From VAZQ01 sp050179645 (GTDB lineage: Bacteria > Pseudomonadota > Alphaproteobacteria > Rhizobiales > Xanthobacteraceae), in the NCBI GenBank assembly GCA_050179645.1, contig JBFXEX010000113.1:1-18207 (forward strand): 18,207 bases of DNA, written 5' to 3'. Below, piece after piece: positions 6,150 through 14,794 of this stretch; position 1 is the stretch's first letter, and the number at the start of each line of letters is the position of its first letter. Made by a program: the position numbers and the translations under genes. The notes under the pieces are model-generated. The model searched no databases and was not told where the DNA came from. It saw nothing but the letters and a program-made list of their open reading frames with translations.

Positions 6150-8147
6150 ATGGCGTACCGGGACGATTTTCCCCTCGGTCGTAGTGAAGCGGCGTCGTGG
6201 CCTGGGCCCGCGCCCCGGCGATCCGTTGCCGGCAGCGTCGTGAATTTCCAAGTCCCGCAACCGGGCGACTTCCCGGAGATCGATTGCATCCGCAGGCTGT
6301 TTCCCTGGCAGACGATCGCACGGGCAGAGCGGCGGGCCGACGAGATCGGCGTCGGCGCCGACCGGGTACTGATCGCGGCGGGCCTCATTTCCGAGGAGCG
6401 ATATCTTGCCGCGCTGGCGGGCTGGCTTGGCGTCGGCTACCTGCCGCTGGAAGACGTGCCGCGCGCCGCCTGCCCGCTCGCCGACCTCCGACTGATCGAT
6501 GCCGCCCGGGGTGGCGTGTTGCCCCTGAACCTGGCGGATGGTCTCGTCTGGGTGCTGGCGCCGCGCCATCTCGGCGCGCGCACGCTCGCCCGGCTCGTCT
6601 CGCGCAGCCCCCACCTCGCCCGCCGCATTCGGCTCACCTCGAACGAACAGTTCAGCCGCTTTGTCGCACGGCATGGCGAAGCCGCCCTGGGCGTGATCGC
6701 CGATCGGACACTGCTGACACGATGGCCGCAATTCTCAGCAGCGCGGCGCCGCCGGCGGCCGTCGTTCGTGTTCGTCATGACGGCGCTTATCGGAATCGCC
6801 GCGTGCACCCTGTTCCCGGACCCTTCCCGCATCGCCATCGAAGCCGCCCTCGCCTTCGGTTTCCTGGCCTGGCTCGCGCTCCGCGTGATCGGCTCGTTCC
6901 TGACGCCGCCGGTCGTTCGACCGGTGCGCATCGACGACGCGCGCCTGCCGGTCTACACCATCATCGTCGCGCTCTACCGCGAAGCGGCGGCGGTTGAGGA
7001 TCTGGTCGGCGCATTGCGCGCACTCGACTATCCGGCCGAGAAGCTCGATATCAAGCTCGTCACTGAAGCCGACGACCTTGAGACCGGTCTTGCGCTGCTG
7101 CGCCTCGACCTCAGCCCGCCGTTCGAGATCGTTACCGCCCCCAATGCAGGACCGCGCACCAAGCCCAAGGCGCTCAACGCGGCGCTCGCACTGGCGCGTG
7201 GGACATTCACTGCGGTCTACGATGCCGAGGACCGGCCGGACCCCAATCAGCTCAGGCGTGCGCTCGATGTCTTTCTCAGCAATGGCGACGACCTCGCCTG
7301 CGTGCAGGCGAGCCTGACTATCGACAACACCGACGACGGCTGGCTTGCCCGTCTGTTCACCGCCGAGTATGCCGCACAGTTCGATCTGTTCCTGCCCGGA
7401 CTTGCGGCGCTTGAGTTGCCGCTTCCGCTCGGCGGCTCGTCGAACCACTTCCGCACCGCCGTTCTGGATCGGGCGGGCGCCTGGGATCCTTACAACGTCA
7501 CTGAGGATGCCGATCTCGGGATGCGGCTTGCGCGCTTCGGTTACCGCTCTGCGATCGTCCGATCGAGCACCTACGAGGAGGCACCCTTCAAGTGCGGCCC
7601 GTGGCTGCGTCAACGCACGCGCTGGTTCAAGGGCTGGCTGCAAACCTGGCTCGTCCACATGCGATCGCCGCGGCGGCTCTTCGCCGATCTCGGCTTCACC
7701 GGGTTCGTGTCGTTCCAACTGGTGGTCGGTGGCAGCGTGCTGGCCGCGCTCATTCATCCGCTCGTGCTCGCCGGCTTTCTTTACAGCTACCTCGCCGGGC
7801 TGCCCTTCTTCGGTGATAACGGCCCGCTGATCACGACCCTCGCCTGGATCTACGGGGCTGCGCTCGGCGCCGGCTATCTGACGTCGATCTTTCTCGGCCT
7901 GCGCGGGCTCAAGCGGCGCGGCCTACTGAGGGTTGCCGGCTGGCTCGCGGCGGTGCCGTTGCACTGGTTGTTGCTGTCGCTCGCGGCGTGGCGTGCACTC
8001 TATCAATTGCTGCGCGATCCGCAGCGCTGGGAAAAGACCGAGCACGGGCTCGCCCGCAGCTCGCGCCGCGCCAAGCTGGCGAGCCGGACGACGCTCGGCG
8101 CCGCGCTCGGCGGCGAGGGCGAATTCCGCCGCGAGGCCGCGGAGTAG
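6150..8147 (+). CDS. Membrane GT2 glycosyltransferase with N-terminal GspE/MshEN-like domain
   Basis: A 665-residue inner-membrane protein. Residues about 45-175 resemble the N-terminal domain of type II secretion ATPases (GspE/MshEN), with the landmark DRVLIAAGLISEERYLAALA (71-90). Two hydrophobic segments follow (about 205-250). The GT2 domain comes next: start YTIIVALYRE (269-278), DxD-type motif in DAEDRPD (358-364), acid-rich TEDADLG (451-457) and the processive-synthase motif QRTRWFKGW (488-496). Several C-terminal membrane spans lie at about 515-630. These motifs mark a cellulose-synthase-like enzyme that moves sugar from a nucleotide sugar onto a growing polymer or lipid. MshEN domains can bind cyclic di-GMP, but the glutamine-bearing part of the binding motif is not obvious here. 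The ATG at 6150 is preferred over a TTG at 6114; its ribosome-binding site is weak. It is a monocistronic plus-strand gene convergent with the copper cluster. Confidence 0.85.
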   Translation: MAYRDDFPLGRSEAASWPGPAPRRSVAGSVVNFQVPQPGDFPEIDCIRRLFPWQTIARAERRADEIGVGADRVLIAAGLISEERYLAALAGWLGVGYLPLEDVPRAACPLADLRLIDAARGGVLPLNLADGLVWVLAPRHLGARTLARLVSRSPHLARRIRLTSNEQFSRFVARHGEAALGVIADRTLLTRWPQFSAARRRRRPSFVFVMTALIGIAACTLFPDPSRIAIEAALAFGFLAWLALRVIGSFLTPPVVRPVRIDDARLPVYTIIVALYREAAAVEDLVGALRALDYPAEKLDIKLVTEADDLETGLALLRLDLSPPFEIVTAPNAGPRTKPKALNAALALARGTFTAVYDAEDRPDPNQLRRALDVFLSNGDDLACVQASLTIDNTDDGWLARLFTAEYAAQFDLFLPGLAALELPLPLGGSSNHFRTAVLDRAGAWDPYNVTEDADLGMRLARFGYRSAIVRSSTYEEAPFKCGPWLRQRTRWFKGWLQTWLVHMRSPRRLFADLGFTGFVSFQLVVGGSVLAALIHPLVLAGFLYSYLAGLPFFGDNGPLITTLAWIYGAALGAGYLTSIFLGLRGLKRRGLLRVAGWLAAVPLHWLLLSLAAWRALYQLLRDPQRWEKTEHGLARSSRRAKLASRTTLGAALGGEGEFRREAAE

Positions 8148-8209
8148 CGTTGCGCCGACGCACCGAGGACGCAAAGGTTGCAGCCAACTGACCGAGCCCA
8201 CGCCACCGG

Positions 8210-8668
8210 TCAGTGACCGTGAGGATGATTTCCTGCCTGATCCATCATGACGAGCCCCTCGAAGCGAGAGAATTGTGCAAGTACCTGAGGATCAAGCCCA
8301 CGCTCCGCCACCGCCAGAGATTTTGCGAGCAAAGCTGCGATGTTGGCCGGCACCGCGGCTTTTGTCAGAGCTTCCTCAGATTTCAAGGCATCGCCGCTGC
8401 ATAGTATGATGCTCCAGGCTCCAGCTTTGCGCTTAAGCAGCGCGCGGCCGCCCATGTCGCCTTGTGCCCAATCTGCGATCGCATAATCGATCACAATCAC
8501 AATCGGATCGACCCGCAGGGGAGCATCCGGCTTCTCCCACGTTCCCTTCATGACTTTTTGGATTTCCATCTTGTCGTTGGCCGTCTCCGCGAACCCAGGC
8601 GACGCAATGAAGAAGGCGCTGACTGAGAGCAGTGCAAAGACGAACAACATTCGCATGAGCATTTTCAT
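8210..8668 (-). CDS. Copper uptake system-associated secreted protein
   Basis: A 152-residue protein with a clear signal peptide (basic-hydrophobic MKMLMRMLFVFALLS, probable cleavage after SPGFA at residue 27). The mature part carries features I recognise from proteins annotated as copper uptake system-associated: VMKGTWEKPDAPLRV, a DYAIADWAQGDMGGRALL strand pair, LCSGDALK and a closing SRFEGLVMM followed by a His-rich tail (GNHPHGH). The Met/His-rich end could bind copper in the periplasm. The ATG at 8668 has GGAGG 8 bases upstream; the frame continues back to 8758 without a better site. It lies 96 bases downstream of the TonB-dependent receptor and is the last gene of the cluster. The molecular role is not known; the family name comes from gene context. 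Confidence 0.75.
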   Translation of the reverse strand: MKMLMRMLFVFALLSVSAFFIASPGFAETANDKMEIQKVMKGTWEKPDAPLRVDPIVIVIDYAIADWAQGDMGGRALLKRKAGAWSIILCSGDALKSEEALTKAAVPANIAALLAKSLAVAERGLDPQVLAQFSRFEGLVMMDQAGNHPHGH

Positions 8669-8764
8669 AACAGAGACCTCCGATTTCCTCGCGGTTCGAT
8701 ATCCATGACTTTCCACGTCGATGCCTGAGCGCCGCTTGAAATCGTGGCGCCCAGGCAACTCACT

Positions 8765-11059
8765 TCACATTCTGGCGCGAACGCCGGCGAAGACACCGCG
8801 ACCCGTGCCCGGATTGAATAGGCGCGATTCCGGGTTTGCCCGATCGATGATGCTCGCGCTCGAGATATAGGTGGTATCCAGAAGGTTGCGCCCCTCGATG
8901 TACGCCGAGAAGTTCTTCTGATCGTCATAGGCCGCTTTGAAGCCCCACAGCATGTAGGGCTCGGTGGTCAGGGTGTTTGCGCTGTCGACATAATAAGCCT
9001 GCGGCACCCACTCGATGTTCGGGCCGATCGAGAACCCGCTCGGATGCTTGTAGAGCAGCTCCGCCCGGATGTACTGCGGCGGCGCGCCCGGCAGAAGATT
9101 GTTGCCGAACGTGGCATTGTCCTGATAGCGGAAGTCGTTCAGCGTCCAGGCGAGATTGAGCCAGATGCGGTCGGGATCGGGGCCATGGACCCACATCGCC
9201 TTCCACAGCGAGGCGCCGCCGCCGAGTTCGATTCCACGATGCAGCGTCCGGTCCGCATTGGTGACGTTGCAGTTGCCGAACGAGCTATAGAAGCACATCA
9301 GCTCGTTCTGAATGTCGGCGTGATAGAACGCGACATCCCACGAATAGTCAGGCCGCCGTCCGCGCGTGCCGATCTCATACGTGGTGGCGGTCTGCGCCTT
9401 GATGCCGTACCACGGAATCCGTGGCAGATTGGGCTGCAGGAAGTTCGGCGCGACGTTCTCGCCGAAGCTCGGCACCTCGGCGCTGCGCGAGATATTGCCG
9501 AACACCTGCCAGTTCGGGTCGAGGTCCCACAGGAAGCCGGTCTTCGGGCTCCACAAGCTCCAGGCATTTCGGCCCGGCAGGTCGCCGTTGAGCGTAAAGT
9601 CGACCGCCTGATCGCGCACCGCGAACAGATACTGCGTGCCCGCGACTAAAGCGAAGCCTGGCAGCACGTAGAACGAATTCTCCAGATAGGCGGAGTAGTT
9701 CTGCGGCTTCTGCACCAGGGCGGACATCGGCGCGCCCTTGGCGCCGCCGGAGTTGACATATTGTTTCGTATTGATCGTGCCGTTGAGCACGTTCACACCG
9801 GCGACGAAGTAGTTGCGATGCCCCCAGATGAACCGATCGTCCACCAGCCGGCCGATCGCCCCATAGTCGTGGTAGGTGTAATCCAGCCACTGGAAGATCG
9901 GATGCATCAGGTGACGCTCGTTGGCGAACGCACCGACCTCAATAGTGGTCTCGCCGAACCGCATCGTCGTCTTATTGGCGATGCGCACCGTATCGATGTT
10001 GCGCTGCCAGTCGTCGCGTACGTTCACCGGCCAGGCAGACTGCGGATCGTTCAGGGCGGTGTATTTCGTCACCTCGCCCGGAATGCGTTGCCGGATGCGG
10101 TTGGCATTGAGGTAGAAGCGCGTTTCGACGTCCGGCGTGATGCGATAACCGAAGTTGGCGTTGCCGCGCTCGGCGTCGCCCCAGCTGTGGTCGCGGTAGC
10201 CGTCAGCCCGCTGTGCGGAACCGGTGACGAAGTAATCCGCACGGTCGTTGTAGCCGCCGGAGCTCATCTGTCCGCGCAGGAAGCCGAAGCTGCCGGCATC
10301 GACACGGCCCTCGAACGGACCGGCATCGCGTCCACTCGGCACTACGAAATTGATCGCGCCGCCGAGCGAGTTCGCCCCGAAGCGCAATGCATTCGCGCCC
10401 TTGAAGATCTCAACGTAACGATAGGCTGTCGGGTCGATCTCCTGGAAGTCGCCGTAGCCGTCCGAAGTGTTGATCGGAATACCGTCCATATAGAGCTGGA
10501 TGCCGCGCAGATGAAAGTTCCGCGACAGACCTGAGCCGCGGATCGAGAGCCGCGAATCGTCACCCCACTTCGGTTGCGCCCATACGCCGGGAACGTAGTC
10601 GACGATGTCCTTGATGGTGGCGGCGGGCGAGTTCTTGAACTGGGTGTCGGGGACGATCGCAACCGCGCCCGGCGTCTGCTGAATTTCGCGCCGCGCCTGT
10701 TCGACTTTCGGAATCGTCAGGCTGGTGTTGGGCAATCCGGAGAACGGTCCTCCGCGTCCCGCTGAGGGCGCGACGACCGGCCCTCGCCGCACCACCGAGG
10801 GGCTGCGTCGCTGCGCCGGTTGACGGCTCCCGGTAACCGCGGGCCGGCTGGTCGGCGGTTGGGTTGGGTTGACCACGACCGGCGGCAACGGCTGCGCCGC
10901 TTTTTCGGGCGGCACCGGTGCGGGCGTCGTCGTGATGGTTGAGGCTGGCACCTCGGCGGGCACGGGAGATTCCGCTGGCGCGCTCTGTTGAGCAAGGACG
11001 ACCGACGGGGTGAACGCGAGCGTCAGCGACGCCGCGCATGCAAACAGCAAGCGAGACAT
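8765..11059 (-). CDS. TonB-dependent outer-membrane receptor (FecA-like, probably copper)
   Basis: A 764-residue outer-membrane receptor. The signal peptide runs to VVLA at residue 23. A long Pro/Thr-rich stretch (about 24-110), with a possible TonB-box-like PPVVVNPTQP, comes before the plug. The plug shows the usual order: ATIKDIVDYVPGVWAQ, LSIRGSGLSRNFHLRG, IQLYMDGIPIN and VEIFKGANALRFGANSLGGA. The rest is a 22-strand-type barrel, with one loop holding two cysteines (MCFYSSFGNC). The barrel end GVFAGVRARM has Met where an aromatic residue is usual. I chose ATG 11059 because GGAGAG precedes it; the open frame extends upstream to 11362 only through the neighbouring gene. The plug resembles FecA-type iron-chelate receptors, so iron is an alternative substrate. 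The SCO, DUF2946 and copper-associated neighbours make copper more likely. Confidence 0.88.
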   Translation of the reverse strand: MSRLLFACAASLTLAFTPSVVLAQQSAPAESPVPAEVPASTITTTPAPVPPEKAAQPLPPVVVNPTQPPTSRPAVTGSRQPAQRRSPSVVRRGPVVAPSAGRGGPFSGLPNTSLTIPKVEQARREIQQTPGAVAIVPDTQFKNSPAATIKDIVDYVPGVWAQPKWGDDSRLSIRGSGLSRNFHLRGIQLYMDGIPINTSDGYGDFQEIDPTAYRYVEIFKGANALRFGANSLGGAINFVVPSGRDAGPFEGRVDAGSFGFLRGQMSSGGYNDRADYFVTGSAQRADGYRDHSWGDAERGNANFGYRITPDVETRFYLNANRIRQRIPGEVTKYTALNDPQSAWPVNVRDDWQRNIDTVRIANKTTMRFGETTIEVGAFANERHLMHPIFQWLDYTYHDYGAIGRLVDDRFIWGHRNYFVAGVNVLNGTINTKQYVNSGGAKGAPMSALVQKPQNYSAYLENSFYVLPGFALVAGTQYLFAVRDQAVDFTLNGDLPGRNAWSLWSPKTGFLWDLDPNWQVFGNISRSAEVPSFGENVAPNFLQPNLPRIPWYGIKAQTATTYEIGTRGRRPDYSWDVAFYHADIQNELMCFYSSFGNCNVTNADRTLHRGIELGGGASLWKAMWVHGPDPDRIWLNLAWTLNDFRYQDNATFGNNLLPGAPPQYIRAELLYKHPSGFSIGPNIEWVPQAYYVDSANTLTTEPYMLWGFKAAYDDQKNFSAYIEGRNLLDTTYISSASIIDRANPESRLFNPGTGRGVFAGVRARM

Positions 11060-11108
11060 GGTTCTCTCCACGGAAAACGAGATCAGTTGGCCCGAAGGCC
11101 ATGACGGA

Positions 11109-11525
11109 TCACGCGTTCTGTGGAGGACCTTGCGACAATCGCGGCGTCGGCTGAGGGACGACGGGCGCGGCACGGTCCGGCGCAATGTACGAGACGATCG
11201 CGCCTGCATACAAAATCCGCGGCAGCGGAACATTCGCAGCCGGCAGAATCGGGCCGACAATGCCGTTGCAGAGCACGCAGCAGTCCTGCCGCGCCGCGTG
11301 GTTGGCGTTGCCTTGACCGACACCGCCGTCTCCACCAGCGCCAAAGCAGATGATGTCGACACGTGCCGGATCGGCCGAGATCAGCGCGCCGACGTTCTGA
11401 CTGGCGAGAACGCTGGTGAGAAGGATCTGAAGCGCAACCGCGTAAGCAACCGCCATGGCGACCCATGGCTTGGCGCGACGCGCGGCTGACACCAGATTGA
11501 ACACGATCGTCCCCCGAAGTGACAT
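11109..11525 (-). CDS. DUF2946 family cysteine-rich membrane protein
   Basis: A 138-residue protein with one N-terminal hydrophobic segment (WVAMAVAYAVALQILLTSVL, about 21-40), then a putative metal-binding region with Cys60, His76 and the cluster CCVLC (82-86), then a Pro-rich tail. This is the pattern of DUF2946 proteins, which are small membrane-anchored proteins often found near TonB receptors, SCO proteins and copper genes. The likely topology puts the cysteines in the periplasm, where they could bind copper between receptor and chaperone. That job is inferred from context. The ATG at 11525 has no strong ribosome-binding site. An in-frame GTG at 11504 follows GGGGGA by 5 bases and may be the true start, which would shorten the protein by 7 residues. 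The receptor gene follows after 49 bases. Confidence 0.75.
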   Translation of the reverse strand: MSLRGTIVFNLVSAARRAKPWVAMAVAYAVALQILLTSVLASQNVGALISADPARVDIICFGAGGDGGVGQGNANHAARQDCCVLCNGIVGPILPAANVPLPRILYAGAIVSYIAPDRAAPVVPQPTPRLSQGPPQNA

Positions 11526-11644
11526 GCACTATACCGCCGCGCGGGGACCACACTATCGTAATGGCACGTTCGGTATGATCTTCGCCAACGACTGTGGCGG
11601 ACCAGCATCATTCGTACCCAGGAGATACTGGCCAGCCGCTCGGG

Positions 11645-12244
11645 TCAGAGATACTTGCGCAGGTCGGCGGCCGCGACTTCCGGTGGTCGTTTGATGTTGA
11701 AGGGCGAGACGAACTTCCCGTCCTTGTTCATCAGATAGACGATCGCGGTGTGGTCCATGGTGTAGCCACCCTCAGACAGCGGCACCTTCTTGTAATAGAC
11801 CCGATAAGCCTTCGCCATCGCGGCGACTGCCTCGGGATCACCGGTCAGCGCCGACAGGTGCGGGTCGAAGCTCGACAGATAGTCCTTGAGCGTCGTCGGC
11901 GTGTCGCGTTCGGGATCGACGGTGACGAACAGCACCCGCACCCGATCCGCATCGGGGCCGAGCGCGCGCATGATCTCCGAGACTTCGAACAGCGCGGTGG
12001 GGCAGACATCAGGGCAATGGGTGAAGCCGAAGAAGACCAGGAAGGGATGACCCTTCAGGTCGCGGTCGGTCACCGTGCGTCCGTTCTGATCGGTAAGACT
12101 GAAGGGGCCGCCGATCGTCGCGATCTGCGTCACGCTCGGCGCCGAAACACGTCCGCTCACCAGGAGGATGACGGCGAAACATAGAATGAGGCCGGTGAGA
12201 AACGCCCCAGCCACCAGAAGAACGCGAACGCTGCGAGTGGTCAT
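11645..12244 (-). CDS. SCO1/SenC-family copper chaperone
   Basis: A 199-residue membrane-anchored thioredoxin-fold protein that inserts copper into the CuA site of cytochrome c oxidase or keeps it reduced. Residues about 8-30 form the single membrane anchor. The copper ligands are all present: Cys77 and Cys81 of FFGFTHCPDVCPT, and His165 of YTMDHTAIVYLM. The segments VLFVTVDPERDTP and the end FNIKRPPEVAAADLRKYL are also typical of the family. The ATG at 12244 is supported by an AAAGAG ribosome-binding site and by the position of the membrane segment; the frame runs back to 12514 through the small gene upstream. It lies 23 bases after the 60-residue membrane protein and 119 bases before DUF2946. 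Within this cluster it is the natural acceptor for copper brought in by the receptor. Confidence 0.93.
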   Translation of the reverse strand: MTTRSVRVLLVAGAFLTGLILCFAVILLVSGRVSAPSVTQIATIGGPFSLTDQNGRTVTDRDLKGHPFLVFFGFTHCPDVCPTALFEVSEIMRALGPDADRVRVLFVTVDPERDTPTTLKDYLSSFDPHLSALTGDPEAVAAMAKAYRVYYKKVPLSEGGYTMDHTAIVYLMNKDGKFVSPFNIKRPPEVAAADLRKYL

Positions 12245-12267
12245 GACGGCTCTTTCGACGCCAAAGG

Positions 12268-12450
12268 CTAGAAACAGGCCACAAGGCCGGCGACGATCAT
12301 CTCGTAGAACACCGCCGTGCCGTAGTGGGCCCAGAGCGCAACCGTACCGGCAAGCATGATTCCGACCAACGTCGCCACCGCCAGCAATGGGCGGGAAATC
12401 CCCGGCGCCGCGGCGGGCGCCGTTTCGTCCAAGGGTGCTCCCGGTGTCAT
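12268..12450 (-). CDS. 60-residue single-span membrane protein (hypothetical)
   Basis: A very short but credible gene of 60 codons. Its N-terminus is polar and Ala/Pro-rich (MTPGAPLDETAPAAAPG). The rest is hydrophobic (about residues 20-59), with one or two possible spans, and it ends in LVACF with a cysteine next to last. GAGG lies 10 bases before the ATG. It sits between tonB and the SCO gene, is co-oriented with both and is only 23 bases from the latter, so it is probably translated with SCO. I do not recognise a named family. A role as a small helper of SCO or of the ExbBD-TonB complex is possible but is inference from position only. Confidence 0.65.
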   Translation of the reverse strand: MTPGAPLDETAPAAAPGISRPLLAVATLVGIMLAGTVALWAHYGTAVFYEMIVAGLVACF

Positions 12451-12566
12451 CGTTCTGCTGCCTCAGCGTGGCTGGCACTGCGATTACCACATAGGACCGA
12501 TCGTGCGGGCTCACAATAGCGCCGCGCCAGCGCGCCCGCTGCGAAAAAGCCAGTTGCAGGCCTCGT

Positions 12567-13355
12567 TCAACGAAGATTGAAGCGAATCGGCACGGTCAAA
12601 TCGACATGCGCGCCGGCCAGTTCGGGCGGCGGCGCGGGAAACGGCTGGGCCCGGCGCACCAGCGCCATCGCCTCTTGGTCGAGGGATGGTGAGCCGGAAC
12701 TCGTCGCAACGCGACTGGCAATCACGTTACCCTTGCGGTCGAGGCTGAAGAACAACCGGACGACACCCTGCTCGCGGCGGGACTGCGCGTCAGCCGGATA
12801 GCGCTTGTTGCGTTCGAGCAGTGCGGCCACCTGAATCTTCCAGGTCGGTAACGCATTCGACGGCCTGGGGGTCATCGGGCCTGCGGTCGGCGCAACCGGA
12901 ATGGCGGCGACTTGATCGGGAATCGCTTGCGGCGCCGTGGTCGCGGGCGCGGGCGCGCGCGGCTCAAGCCGCTGCGGCGCCTCCTGCTGAACCTCTTGCG
13001 GGAGGACCGCCATCTCGGGATTTGGCGCGGGTGGAAGTTCGGGCAGTTCCTCCTCGACCTTCTTTTGCTCGATTTTTTCCTCTGGTTTGTCCTCGACGCT
13101 GTCGGTCGGCCGGCTGGGCGAAGCGTCGGACATCACCTGCTCGGGCCCGGGTGGAATCTCGCTCTCCACCTGCTGCGGTGCAGCCATCATCGGCGCGAAA
13201 TCGACCACGACGGCGGAGGCCGGCATCGAGTAATCCTCGCTGTCGGTCCAGTTGACCATCGCGGCGCCGACCGCGGCGTGGGCACACACCACCACCGCGC
13301 CACAGATGATCCAGCGGCGGACGTCGCTCCAATCTTCCGCCGCCAATCCAATCAT
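12567..13355 (-). CDS. tonB: Energy transducer TonB
   Basis: A 262-residue TonB protein, which carries proton-motive-force energy from ExbB/ExbD across the periplasm to outer-membrane receptors. The N-terminal membrane anchor is at about residues 13-34. A Pro/Glu-rich spacer follows (about 60-165, with PEEKIEQKKVEEELPELPP). The C-terminal TonB domain (about 170-262) contains WKIQVAALLERNKRYPADAQ, GVVRLFFSLDRKGNVIASRV and an FPAPPPEL loop before the last strand. The start ATG overlaps the exbD stop in an ATGA, showing translational coupling. The length and domain order are normal. Confidence 0.95.
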   Translation of the reverse strand: MIGLAAEDWSDVRRWIICGAVVVCAHAAVGAAMVNWTDSEDYSMPASAVVVDFAPMMAAPQQVESEIPPGPEQVMSDASPSRPTDSVEDKPEEKIEQKKVEEELPELPPAPNPEMAVLPQEVQQEAPQRLEPRAPAPATTAPQAIPDQVAAIPVAPTAGPMTPRPSNALPTWKIQVAALLERNKRYPADAQSRREQGVVRLFFSLDRKGNVIASRVATSSGSPSLDQEAMALVRRAQPFPAPPPELAGAHVDLTVPIRFNLR

Positions 13356-13777
13356 GGACCGGTCACCTTCTCGAGCCCGACCAGCGCGATCTTGAGATAA
13401 CCCGCCGTGCGCAACAGGTTCATCACTTCCATCAACTCGTTGTACGGCACGCTCTTGTCGGCGCGCAGAAAGATGCGCGTGTCCTTGTCGCCATTCGCCG
13501 CGGCGTCGATGGTTCCACCCAACCGTTCGCGCGAGATCGGATCGTTACCCAGCGCGACCGTGAGGTCGGACTTGATCGTCAGAAACAGCGGCTTGTCGGG
13601 CCGCTGCTGCTGTTCGGCGGTCGAAGCCGGAAGATTAACCTGGATGTCGACGGTCGCGAGCGGCGCCGCGACCATGAAGATGATCAGCAGCACCAGCATC
13701 ACGTCGATGAACGGCGTGACGTTGATTTCGTGTACTTCGGCGAGAGAATCTTCGCCGTGATCGAGACGAACGCTCAT
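13352..13777 (-). CDS. exbD: Biopolymer transport protein ExbD
   Basis: A 141-residue ExbD, the proton-channel partner of ExbB in the TonB motor. One membrane span near residues 20-42 carries the essential aspartate in VTPFIDVMLVLLIIFMVA. The periplasmic domain follows, with LPASTAEQQQRPDKPLFL, DKDTRIFLRADKSVPYNEL and the usual close. It starts 15 bases after exbB and overlaps tonB by 4 bases, so the three are one translational unit. Confidence 0.95.
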   Translation of the reverse strand: MSVRLDHGEDSLAEVHEINVTPFIDVMLVLLIIFMVAAPLATVDIQVNLPASTAEQQQRPDKPLFLTIKSDLTVALGNDPISRERLGGTIDAAANGDKDTRIFLRADKSVPYNELMEVMNLLRTAGYLKIALVGLEKVTGP

Positions 13778-13792
13778 GATTGCACCCGCGAG

Positions 13793-14794
13793 TTATTCTG
13801 CTGCGGCCGACATCTTGGAGGGTCGGCGCGCCGGCGATATCGATGCGCCGAGCGATCGGTCGAGATCGCGGCTGACCAGCCGCATCACTTCGGCCGAAGC
13901 ATCGCCCAGCAGCGCGCGATAACCGCTGATCTGCCGCGCAAAGACGTTGTAGATCACGACGGCCGGAATGGCGGCAGCAAGCCCGAAGGCGGTCGCCAGC
14001 AGCGCCTCGGCGATGCCGGGCGCAACCACCGCGAGGTTGGTGGTCTGCGATTTCGAGATGCCGATGAAGCTGTTCATGATGCCCCAGACCGTGCCGGCAA
14101 GTCCTACGAACGGAGCGGTGGCACCGATCGTCGCCAGCAGTCCGGTCCCGCGCGTGATCCGCCGTGCAAAGCTTGCTTCGAGCCGATCGAGCCGGGACGC
14201 GACGCGTTCCTTGATGCCTTCGGTCTCGACCACGTCGGCGGAGAGGCTCATCTCGGTCGTGGCGGCATCGACGAAGCGGCGCACCTCGCTGTTCCTGCGG
14301 GCCGCCAGGCGCTCGGCGCCTTCGGAGATGGTGCGCGCACGGGACAGCGCAGTCAGCGCGGCGCGTACGCGGCGACGCGCGTTGAGAATTTCAATCGTCT
14401 TGGCGAGCCAAATGGTCCAGGTGACGACCGAAGCGAACAGCAGCCCTATCAGGACCCCTTTCACGACCGGATCGGCGTTGAGATACATGCCCCAGGGCGT
14501 CAGATCGACCGCCCCCAGGGGGCTCTGCATCGCCACGCTTGGGCTGACGGCGTCCACCGGCGGAGTTGGTGATGCGGATGGCAATTCGACCGGCGGCGCG
14601 GCGGCCGACGGCTCGACCGGTGGTACGGTTGGCTCGACTGGCGGTGCAGCCGGCCGCTCGGTGGCGCCGGGAGGAGCGGTCTGCGCCCAGGCCGCAACCG
14701 GAGTCCCCAGCATCACGATCGTCACGAGGCGCCAGGCCCAGAGCCGCAAGCCGACTCCAGCATGCGCGCGCGCATCGGGGTTCCAAAACGTCAT
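13793..14794 (-). CDS. exbB: ExbB proton channel protein with long proline-rich N-terminus
   Basis: A 333-residue ExbB. After a signal-like hydrophobic start (VTIVMLGTPVAAWAQ) comes a Pro/Ala-rich periplasmic stretch of roughly 60 residues containing repeated PPVEP units. The canonical part follows: span 1 (VLIGLLFASVVTWTIWLAK), a long cytoplasmic loop, then span 2 and span 3 around GLLATIGATAPFVGLAGTVW and ALLATAFGLAAAIPAVVIYN, the MotA/TolQ/ExbB signature. The long leader is common in rhizobial ExbB and absent from E. coli ExbB. The ATG at 14794 is taken; an in-frame TTG two codons earlier has a slightly better-placed GAGG. The gene follows the broken PepSY gene. Confidence 0.93.
   Translation of the reverse strand: MTFWNPDARAHAGVGLRLWAWRLVTIVMLGTPVAAWAQTAPPGATERPAAPPVEPTVPPVEPSAAAPPVELPSASPTPPVDAVSPSVAMQSPLGAVDLTPWGMYLNADPVVKGVLIGLLFASVVTWTIWLAKTIEILNARRRVRAALTALSRARTISEGAERLAARRNSEVRRFVDAATTEMSLSADVVETEGIKERVASRLDRLEASFARRITRGTGLLATIGATAPFVGLAGTVWGIMNSFIGISKSQTTNLAVVAPGIAEALLATAFGLAAAIPAVVIYNVFARQISGYRALLGDASAEVMRLVSRDLDRSLGASISPARRPSKMSAAAE

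Noticed and set aside
6735..7757. Long minus-strand open frame (340 codons) opposite the glycosyltransferase
   Set aside because: Its product is Arg/Glu-rich low-complexity sequence without any family signature and it fully overlaps a well-supported gene; it is a shadow of high-G+C coding DNA.
8148..8225. GGTCAGTGACC palindrome near the convergent ends of the glycosyltransferase and copper-associated genes
   Set aside because: Arms of only 5-6 bp with almost no loop and no T run; too weak to call a terminator.
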